Shown: positions 58,201 through 64,000 of the stretch, in pieces | Numbering within the stretch: position 1 is the first letter of the stretch | Layout of the letters: every line of letters begins with the position of its first letter | Source: Opitutaceae bacterium | GTDB taxonomy: Bacteria > Verrucomicrobiota > Verrucomicrobiia > Opitutales > Opitutaceae | Assembly (NCBI GenBank): GCA_027482185.1 | Contig: JAIXWF010000013.1 | Location: 372,001 to 436,000 of the forward strand | Reading direction: 5' to 3' | DNA: 64,000 nt | The notes under the pieces: generated by a model | The model's database searches: none | Told to the model about the DNA's origin: nothing | Seen by the model: only the letters and a program-made list of their open reading frames with translations | Program-made: the position numbers and the translations under genes

Positions 58201-61190
58201 GCGGCGACCTCCTCGGGGGTGCCGGCGGCGACGATCTTGCCGCCGTCGGCGCCGGCGTCGGGGCCGACCTCGATGAGCCAGTCGGCGGATTTGAGGACGT
58301 CGAGGTTGTGCTCGATGATGACGACGCTGTGGCCCGCGGCGACGAGGGCCTGCAACACGGAGAGCAGGCGCTTGACGTCGTGACGGTGGAGGCCGGTGGT
58401 CGGTTCATCCAACAGGAGCAGGGCTCCTGTTGGATGAACCGGGAGTTCGGAGTTTGGAGTTTGGAGTTTGGAGTTACGGATATTGGCCGGAGCGGATTTT
58501 GGTTTCCCTTCCGGCAACTCCGAACCCCGAACTCCGAACTCCGAACTTTCCCCGGCGCCTGCGGCGCCGAAGGCGGACAAATAGCGGACGAGTTTGAGGC
58601 GTTGGGATTCGCCGCCGCTGAGCGTGTTGAGCGGTTGGCCGAGGGTGAGGTAGCCGAGGCCGACGGATTCGAGGGCGGCGAGGCGTTGCTGGATCTTGGG
58701 GAATTCGGCGAAGAGGGCGGCGGCGTCGCTCACGCTCGTCGCGAGGAGATCGGAGACGGAGCGGCCCTGCCACTTGATCGCGAGGACTTCGGGTTTGAAG
58801 CGGCGGCTTTCGCAGACGGGGCAAGGGACGAAGACATCCGAGAGGAACTGCATCTCGACGCGCTCGTAGCCGAGGCCCTGGCAATGGTCGCAACGGCCGT
58901 CGCCGCTGTTGAACGAAAAACTCGAGGAATTGAAACCGGCCTCCTGGGCCTCGGGCGTGCGCGCGTAGAGTTCGCGGATCTCGTCCCAGGCCTCGGTGTA
59001 GAGCGCGGGATTGGAGCGCGGCGTGCGCGAAAGCGGCGATTGGTCGACGAGCACGATCTCGCTGAAATCGAGATCGCTCGCGATGCCGGCGAAGGTAGCG
59101 GCGTCCTCGGTGATCTGCAGGCGCTGCGTCATCAGGCCCTGGTAGATCACGTGGTTGAGGAGCGTGGACTTGCCGGAACCGGAGACGCCGCTGAGGCAGA
59201 CGAGGCGTTGCAGCGGAATCCGGAAGGAGAGGTGCGCGATGTTGTGTTTGGAGACATCGGTGAACGTGAGCCATGGGCCGTCCTGCACGGGGCGGCGCAA
59301 CTCGGGGACGCCGATCGAGCGGCGGCCGGAGAGGTAGGCGCCGGTGAGGCTGGCGGGAGAGGCGAGCAGCGCGGGCACGTCGCCCTGGAACACGATGTGG
59401 CCGCCGCGGCTGCCGGGCTCGGGGCCGACCTCGATGACGTGGTCGGCGGCGCGGATCATGGCTTCGTCGTGTTCGACGACGACGACCGTGTTGCCGGCGT
59501 CGGTGAGCCGGCGGACAATGGCGATGAGGCGGTCGATGTCGCGCGGGTGGAGGCCGACGCTGGGTTCGTCGAGGATGAAGAGCGTATCGACCAAAGACGT
59601 ACCGAGGCAGCCGGTGAGGTTGACGCGCTCGACCTCGCCGCCGGAAAGCGTGCGCGAGGAACGGTCGAGGGTGAGATAGCCGAGACCGACCTGCTGCAGG
59701 TAGCGCAGGCGCGTGAGCATCGATTCGTAGGCGAGCGTCGCGGAGCGGGCGTCGGGGGCGTCGGCGCGGAGTTCGTGGGCGGACGTGAGCTCGGCGACGA
59801 GTTGCGAAACCGGCAATTGGTAGAGCTCGGGCAAGGTGCGGCCGCGCCATTTCCAGCAGAGGGCCTCGGGCTGGAGGCGTTGGCCGCCGCAGTCGGGGCA
59901 GGGATTGTAGGCGCGGTAGCGGGAGAGGAAGACCCGCACGTGCATCTTGTAGGTGTTCTTCTCCAGCCAGCGGAAGAAACCTTTCAGGCCGTACCAATAC
60001 TGCGGCCAGGTCTTGCCGTTCTCCTCGCCGTAGCCGGGTTCGCCGTCGATGACGAAGCGCTGTTGCTCCGGCGGCAACGAGGCGAACGGCACGTGCGTCG
60101 GGACCTTCTTCTTTTTGGCGAAGGCGAGGAGGTCGTTTTTCGAATCCCCGTAGACTTCGCTTTCCCAGCACTTGATGACGCCGGCGTCGATCGAGAGGGA
60201 CTGGTCGGGAACCGCGAGCCGGTAGTCGATCTCGATGATGCGGCCGAAGCCGCGGCAGCGCGGGCAGGCGCCGAGCGGCGAGTTGAAGGAAAACAGCGCG
60301 GGCGTCGCGGGCCGGAACGTGCGGCCGGTCTTCGGCGAATGCAGGCCGCGGGAATAGTGGCCGAGTTCGCTGAAGTGCGGAGTTCGGGGTTCGGGGTTCG
60401 GAGTCGAGGAAGCGGCGGCGGCGGATTCGCCGAAGAGGCGGACTTCGCCTTGGCCGAAGTGGAGGGAGGTCTCGATGGCCTCGAGGCCGCGGGCGCGGTG
60501 CTCGGCGGCGAGGACGACGCGGTCCTGCGCGACGAAGAGCGTGTCGGTTTTCGCGAGGGGCGCGGGAGCGGCGAGCAGGTCGTCGATGCGGTGGACGTGG
60601 AGCACGTCGGCGGCAGCGGGCACGAGGCCGCGGACGTAGGACTGGCCCTTCAAATTCCCGAGGATCTCGGGCCAGGTGAGGTTGGCGGGTTTCGCGATCT
60701 TGAAGGCGACGACGGCGGTGCGGCCGGGGTGGGCGGCCAGGGCCTTCGTCCAGATCGAAGCGGGGGTGTCGTCGTCCACGCGTTCGCCGGTGGCGGGGTC
60801 GTAGCAGGCGGCGACGTGGCTGAACCAGACTTTGGCGAAGTCGGTGAGCTCCGTCATCGTGCCGACGGTGGAGCGCGAGGTTTTGACGGTGTTGGTTTGC
60901 TCGATGGCAATCGAGGGGCGGATGTTCTCGATCGAGTCGACCTTGGGTTTGTCGAGGAGTTCGAGGAATTGGCGCGTGTAGGCGCTGAAGGTCTCGACGT
61001 AGCGGCGCTGGCCCTCGGCGTGGAGCGTGTCGAAAACGAGCGACGATTTGCCCGCGCCGCTCAGGCCGGTGACGACGATGAAGCGGCCGAGCGGCACATC
61101 GAGATCGAACCCCTTGAGGTTGTTTTGGCGGACGCCGCGGAGGCGGATGCAGTCGGTCGAGGAAGCGGACACGTTGGGCGAAGAACTCAC
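55206..61190 (-). CDS. uvrA: double-length excinuclease ABC subunit A
   Basis: 1994 residues, two UvrA units in tandem (about 10-1000 and 1070-1994). Four ATPase sites: GLSGAGKSS (42-50), GVSGSGKST (near 665), GVSGSGKST (near 1093), GPSGAGKST (near 1650), each with LSGGE (TLSGGEVERVNL, TLSGGESQRLKL, TLSGGEAQRIRL, TLSGGEAQRLKL) and LDEP/EEP Walker B. Zinc knuckles such as CPRCRGFG and CDHCQGLGY are kept. It scans DNA for bulky lesions with UvrB. Chlamydial UvrA is also double-length, near 1786 residues; this one is longer partly because of five in-frame 7-bp repeat insertions. No frameshift is seen. Confidence 0.95.
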   Translation of the reverse strand: MSSSPNVSASSTDCIRLRGVRQNNLKGFDLDVPLGRFIVVTGLSGAGKSSLVFDTLHAEGQRRYVETFSAYTRQFLELLDKPKVDSIENIRPSIAIEQTNTVKTSRSTVGTMTELTDFAKVWFSHVAACYDPATGERVDDDTPASIWTKALAAHPGRTAVVAFKIAKPANLTWPEILGNLKGQSYVRGLVPAAADVLHVHRIDDLLAAPAPLAKTDTLFVAQDRVVLAAEHRARGLEAIETSLHFGQGEVRLFGESAAAASSTPNPEPRTPHFSELGHYSRGLHSPKTGRTFRPATPALFSFNSPLGACPRCRGFGRIIEIDYRLAVPDQSLSIDAGVIKCWESEVYGDSKNDLLAFAKKKKVPTHVPFASLPPEQQRFVIDGEPGYGEENGKTWPQYWYGLKGFFRWLEKNTYKMHVRVFLSRYRAYNPCPDCGGQRLQPEALCWKWRGRTLPELYQLPVSQLVAELTSAHELRADAPDARSATLAYESMLTRLRYLQQVGLGYLTLDRSSRTLSGGEVERVNLTGCLGTSLVDTLFILDEPSVGLHPRDIDRLIAIVRRLTDAGNTVVVVEHDEAMIRAADHVIEVGPEPGSRGGHIVFQGDVPALLASPASLTGAYLSGRRSIGVPELRRPVQDGPWLTFTDVSKHNIAHLSFRIPLQRLVCLSGVSGSGKSTLLNHVIYQGLMTQRLQITEDAATFAGIASDLDFSEIVLVDQSPLSRTPRSNPALYTEAWDEIRELYARTPEAQEAGFNSSSFSFNSGDGRCDHCQGLGYERVEMQFLSDVFVPCPVCESRRFKPEVLAIKWQGRSVSDLLATSVSDAAALFAEFPKIQQRLAALESVGLGYLTLGQPLNTLSGGESQRLKLVRYLSAFGAAGAGESSEFGVRGSELPEGKPKSAPANIRNSKLQTPNSELPVHPTGALLLLDEPTTGLHRHDVKRLLSVLQALVAAGHSVVIIEHNLDVLKSADWLIEVGPDAGADGGKIVAAGTPEEVAATDTATSPFLREALQDRGSRIADRELLAAEDPGFYDPQPKTQNSKPKTSPRAANSKRQTPNSEPLVRNSEPSMLRIEGARENNLKNLSLSIPHRQLNVVTGVSGSGKSTLAFDIVFAEGQRRFMESMSPYARQFVEQLPRPAVDRLTGIPPTVAIEQRVTRGSRKSTVATITEVAQYLRLLYARLGVQHHPDTDKPVKPLSPGALKALLARVLAENPKAKKAKHLYLCAPLIRGRKGHHQPIATWIENQGYELMRIDGRLTRVDAFQKLDRYKEHDIEVVVADLKGPKAESSKLKDPKPKTQNPKPQTDPLTLALRLGHGACFLLTPTGEILSWFSTTRTDIETGESFPELDPKNFSFNSPRGWCPTCRGHGRVFPWMLEPDEENEDDPAARLREFGVDSADDVAEDGQPCPECHGARLNRIGRAVKLHFRTKQAPLSLPGLLQSVPAQLLAHLRALDLDARGQLVVQDIVPQIEERLKFLDHVGLGYLALDRPTETLSGGEAQRIRLAAQLGSNLSGVLYVLDEPSIGLHARDNDRLIETLEALRDKGNTLLVVEHDDELMDRADRIIDLGPAAGIHGGELLAEGTPAEIKASDRSLTGLFLAKGIAHPLRGEYRPLPAANAAGAWLDLRAANFRNLKGFDLRLPLGRLIMVAGPSGAGKSTLFRDLLHPAVTHAIKIKKAKLTGRDFVKATGFAADEFISQRSTLGAQLPFAELRGAQIFKGVIEVDQSPIGKTPRSTPATYLGIFDLIRQFFASLPDAKIRGFTASRFSFNTAGGRCPACEGGGRIKLEMAFMPNTYLPCDDCRGSRYSPDLADLTWKGKNIGQVLQLTFEEAATFFDFHSQLSQVCRLMVDCGLGYLTLGQSSPTLSGGEAQRLKLVTELSAGLATYRERSRGELPRNLYLLEEPTIGLHLSDCEKLIRVLHSLVDQGHTVVVIEHHLDLLAEADYIVELGPVGGPAGGELLYQGPLPGLLKTKGSPTAPYLRAKLKTARRAAG
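56068..56104. repeat. heptad array inside uvrA (residues about 1696-1708)
   Basis: GGGGAGTTGAGCGCCGAGAG then TTGAGCGTTGAGAGATG; encodes FISQRSTLGAQLP between the fourth ATP site and the DQSPIGKTPRS block. Confidence 0.75.
57283..57345. repeat. heptad array inside uvrA (residues about 1282-1303)
   Basis: TTTTGGG units (GGTTTTGGGTTTTGGGTTTT), then TCAGCTTGGAGCTTTCGGCT. Translates to KDPKPKTQNPKPQT and neighbours on the minus strand. Confidence 0.85.
57973..58160. repeat. heptad element in the linker between the two UvrA halves
   Basis: Hairpin TCGATGC-GGA-GCATCGA (57973-57979 and 57983-57989), then TTCGGAG/TTTGGGG/TTTTGGG units and a block of four CGCGATC units (58131-58158). Encodes the low-complexity linker about residues 1010-1069. 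Confidence 0.85.
58401..58569. repeat. complete hairpin-bordered heptad element inside uvrA
   Basis: Left hairpin with 19-bp arms (58401-58419 and 58423-58441, loop AGG), forward TTTGGAG array (58442-58475), core of about 40 bp, reverse CTCCGAA array (58515-58547), right hairpin CGGCGCC-TGC-GGCGCCG (58553-58569). One arm of the left hairpin is the Walker B coding sequence of uvrA; the other is its inverted copy. Confidence 0.9.
60376..60411. repeat. heptad array inside uvrA (residues about 261-272)
   Basis: GTGCGGAGTTCGGGGTTCGG with GGTTCGGAGTC following; encodes STPNPEPRTPH. Confidence 0.8.
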
Positions 61191-61248
61191 GCGCGCACCA
61201 AGCGGAGGACAACGGGAATCGCAACCGGCGCGCCGCGGCGGACGAATC

Positions 61249-61270
61249 TCCTGACAGGACGCTGTCAGGA
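61249..61270. promoter_or_regulatory. inverted repeat upstream of uvrA
   Basis: TCCTGACAG-GACG-CTGTCAGGA, perfect 9-bp arms with a 4-bp spacer, 59 bp before the uvrA start. May be an operator (for example of a damage regulator) or the outer hairpin of the adjoining repeat element. Confidence 0.5.
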
Positions 61271-61273
61271 AGC

Positions 61274-61398
61274 GGACGCGTTTAGGCGTCAGCGGTCGGC
61301 TTTCAGCGATCAGCTTTCAGCTATCAGCAATCGGCGGTCGGGTCTCAGCGGTCGGCTTTCGGCTTTCAACCGCGGTCGCCGGCCGCGCTCAGACCGCG
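61274..61398. repeat. heptad element between uvrA and the DeoR gene
   Basis: Left hairpin GACGC/GCGTC (61275-61279 and 61286-61290), array of TTTCAGC, TATCAGC and TTTCAAC type units, right inverted repeat CGCGGTC/GACCGCG (61371-61377 and 61392-61398) that spans the stop of the DeoR gene. Confidence 0.78.
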
Positions 61399-62153
61399 AG
61401 TTTGAGTTTTGCGCCGGCTTCGGAGATGGCCTTGACGACGGATTCGGGCGGGGGCCGGTCGGTGACGACGGTGACGCGGCGGTCGAAGGGCGTGGCGAGG
61501 CTGAGGGCCTTGCGGCCGAACTTCGTGGCGTCGAGGGCGAAGAGCGTGCGTTCGGCGGCGGCCATCATTTTCCGCTGCACGGCGATGACGAGGGCGTTGT
61601 GGTTCCAGACGCCGGCTTCGGTGATGCCGGTGCCGCCGAGGATGGCGACGTCGGCGTGGACCTCGGCGAATGCGGCCTCGCATTGCGGGCCGACGAGACT
61701 GCCGAGGCGGCCGAGAATGCTGCCGCCGGCGACGATGGTTTCGACGTTGCCGACTTCGCCGAAGAGACTGGCGACGGGGATGGAGTTGGTGATGACGCGG
61801 ACGCGTTTCTCGGCGAGCAGGCGGGCGACGGCGTAGGTGGTGGTGCCGCCGTCGAGGATGACGCTGGTGCCGGGCTGGACCTGTTCGGCAATGAGGCTGG
61901 CGATGGCGAACTTGCGGTCGGACTGCTTCTGGATCTGGGAGAGGAAGTCGAGTTCCTGGCTGAAGGCGTCGTTCTCGATGAGCGAGGCGCCGCCGTGGTG
62001 GCGCCGGACGAGGCCGCGGGCTTCGAGTTCGTCGAGGGCGCGGCGGACGGTCGAGAGCGAGCCGCCGTAGCGGTCGGCGAGGGTGCGGAGGTCCGCGTAC
62101 TTGTGGTCGCGGAGATGGCGCTCGATCAGGTCGGTGCGTTGCTTGTTGGTCAT
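61389..62153 (-). CDS. DeoR/GlpR-family transcriptional regulator
   Basis: 254 residues from the ATG at 62153. N-terminal HTH: RTDLIERHLRDHKYADLRTL and STVRRALDELEARGLVRRHH. Sugar-phosphate-sensing domain with ILDGGTTTYAVARLL, VITNSIPVASLF and FALDATKFGRKAL, where the KFG(R) Lys binds the effector. Typically represses a sugar catabolism operon. The glycosyltransferase gene starts upstream on the same strand, 13 bp away, so the two may be co-transcribed. Effector not predictable. Confidence 0.93.
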   Translation of the reverse strand: MTNKQRTDLIERHLRDHKYADLRTLADRYGGSLSTVRRALDELEARGLVRRHHGGASLIENDAFSQELDFLSQIQKQSDRKFAIASLIAEQVQPGTSVILDGGTTTYAVARLLAEKRVRVITNSIPVASLFGEVGNVETIVAGGSILGRLGSLVGPQCEAAFAEVHADVAILGGTGITEAGVWNHNALVIAVQRKMMAAAERTLFALDATKFGRKALSLATPFDRRVTVVTDRPPPESVVKAISEAGAKLKLAV

Positions 62154-62166
62154 GGCGCCGGGACGT

Positions 62167-63276
62167 TCAGCGGGCGGGCGCGGAGTCTCCGCGGAGCCGC
62201 GCGAATAGTGCAAGATAGGCGTCGACCTGGCGGGCGGGGTCGAAGGTTTCGCGCGCGAAGCGCCGGGCGGCGGCCGCGAGGGCGGCGCGTTCGGCCGGGG
62301 TGGCGGCGGCCAAGGCGCCGAGCCGGGCGCGGAACGCGGCGTGGTCGCCGCGCGCGATTTCCCAACCCGTCACGCCCGGGACAAAGCATTCGCCGATGCC
62401 CTGCGCGGCGCAGGCGACTGCGGGCAAGCCGTGGGCCTGGGCCTCGATGAGAAAATTCGAGAGGGCCTCGCTCGACGACGCGTGCACGGCGACGTCGGCG
62501 GAGCGGTAGAGCTCCGACGGATCGCGGAGGAAACCGGGAAACTTGATCCGCGCGCCGAGACCCTTGGCGGCGGCGAGGGCTTCGCAGGCGGGCCGGGCGG
62601 GGCCGTCGCCGGCGAGCCAGAGCTGCCAGTCGGCGCCGGCGGGGAGCCCGGCGGCGATCTCGATCAGCTCGCGCTGGTTCTTCTCGGGCCGGAACATCGC
62701 GACGCAGAGGAGGACCTGGGTGGCCGGCGTAGCCCCGAAACGGATACGCAGGGCCGCATCGGCGGCCCCGGTGCCGGCAGCGGGCGCGGCGGGGAAGACG
62801 AGGGAGTTGTGGATGACCGTAATGCGGGCCGGAGCGACGCCGTAGACGCGCGCGAGGGTGGCGGCGGCGTCGCGGCTGTTGGCCACGAGGTGGCGGACGA
62901 GGGCCAACGAACGGCGGAAGAGGAACGGCAGCGGTTTGCCGGTGCGCATGGTGCCGAGCACGGCGGCGCCGGGGAGGGCGGCCTGGAGTCCGCCGGCGTA
63001 GCAGTTGGCCATGCGGCCGAGGCAGAGGACGATGTCGGGCGCGAAACGCCGGGCCGCGGCGGCGAGCCCGGGGGCGAACCAGTCGAGGCCGAGGTCGAAA
63101 GGTTGGAGGACGATGCGGGCGACGCCGGGGGCGACGGTGCCGGCGAGGGGGCCGCCGGGGCGGAAAGTGAGAAGGGTGGCGGCGTGGCCGGCGGCGGCGA
63201 AGGCGTTGGCGAGGAGCACGGCCTGGCGTTCCGTGCCGCCGCTGCGCAGGCGATCCTGGACGAGCAGGATTTTCAT
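62167..63276 (-). CDS. group 1 (GT4) glycosyltransferase
   Basis: 369 residues from the ATG at 63276. KILLVQDRLRSGGTERQAVL with the donor-domain G-rich loop, ITVIHNSLVFP, LLCVAMFRPEKNQRELIE (strand and EK motif), WLAGDGPARPA and SSSEALSNFLIEAQAHGLPA, the EX7E motif of GT4 enzymes. Cytosolic sugar transfer from a nucleotide sugar, probably to a lipid or polysaccharide acceptor. Fits with manC and the GT-C proteins in the window. Confidence 0.93.
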   Translation of the reverse strand: MKILLVQDRLRSGGTERQAVLLANAFAAAGHAATLLTFRPGGPLAGTVAPGVARIVLQPFDLGLDWFAPGLAAAARRFAPDIVLCLGRMANCYAGGLQAALPGAAVLGTMRTGKPLPFLFRRSLALVRHLVANSRDAAATLARVYGVAPARITVIHNSLVFPAAPAAGTGAADAALRIRFGATPATQVLLCVAMFRPEKNQRELIEIAAGLPAGADWQLWLAGDGPARPACEALAAAKGLGARIKFPGFLRDPSELYRSADVAVHASSSEALSNFLIEAQAHGLPAVACAAQGIGECFVPGVTGWEIARGDHAAFRARLGALAAATPAERAALAAAARRFARETFDPARQVDAYLALFARLRGDSAPAR

Positions 63277-63317
63277 TGCCCGAGCGGGAGCCGGGCCGAT
63301 GGTGGGCGACTCAGGCA

Positions 63318-64000
<683 letters not shown>

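Overview
The window is about 64 kb of high-GC DNA from a member of the Verrucomicrobiota, most probably an Opitutaceae-like bacterium. The inference rests on two very large TonB-dependent receptors with the LSPFEV/LSPFTV plug start typical of that family, a LacI regulator beginning with an Ala/Pro-rich tail before its helix-turn-helix, a double-length UvrA as known from the related Chlamydiae, and the near absence of Shine-Dalgarno sequences before start codons. All long open reading frames antiparallel to the genes listed here are GC-driven shadows.

Layout. 1-9.4 kb: end of a membrane glycosyltransferase, an EEP-family phosphatase/nuclease, a TonB receptor divergent from a LacI regulator, and a two-gene operon of an alpha/beta hydrolase and an alginate-lyase-like secreted enzyme. 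9.6-14.9 kb: a second TonB receptor and divergent citramalate synthase. 14.9-25.8 kb: housekeeping and redox genes (ispA, FmdB-like zinc ribbon, murJ operon, old yellow enzyme, nitroreductase, rluE, MDR reductase, manC). 25.8-28.5 kb: DUF2306 membrane protein and typA. 28.7-35.9 kb: a phospholipid-metabolism cluster matching the E. coli ynbABCD set plus a PlsC-like acyltransferase. 35.9-38.1 kb: a secreted esterase and then roughly 0.9 kb of non-coding, strongly structured sequence read as a large RNA gene on the minus strand. 38.1-51.6 kb: hrpB, a GT-C glycosyltransferase, phoX with a candidate Pho box, an FkbM methyltransferase, uxuA, a CBM9-sugar dehydrogenase-dihaem cytochrome fusion, a sulfatase and a coiled-coil lipoprotein-like protein. 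51.7-64 kb: eno, an ankyrin protein, two receiver-only response regulators, double-length uvrA, a DeoR regulator, a glycosyltransferase, a small membrane protein and the start of lpdA.

Two things stand out. First, the minus-strand RNA candidate at about 36991-37870: it ends in a 13-bp hairpin plus T-tract, has several hairpins closed by GCAA loops on the same strand, and does not show tmRNA or RNase P landmarks. Second, a family of small repeat elements built of degenerate 7-bp tandem repeats (TTGAAAG and relatives), often as a forward array, a short core and a reverse array, whose edges join the host sequence through near-perfect fold-back hairpins with 3-6 nt loops. They sit at gene ends, supply the last codons and stop codon of three genes, and have entered the uvrA coding sequence in frame at five places. 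A parallel 9-bp repeat family (GGGACCTAT type) behaves similarly.

Functional links. The LacI regulator, two TonB receptors and the hydrolase/lyase operon look like a polysaccharide-uptake locus, with near-identical palindromes upstream of both receptor regions as candidate operators. The Ynb-like cluster provides a cytidylyltransferase, a CDP-alcohol transferase, an acyltransferase, a PAP2/dual-specificity phosphatase and a hydrolase/methyltransferase, i.e. a self-contained route to an unidentified lipid.
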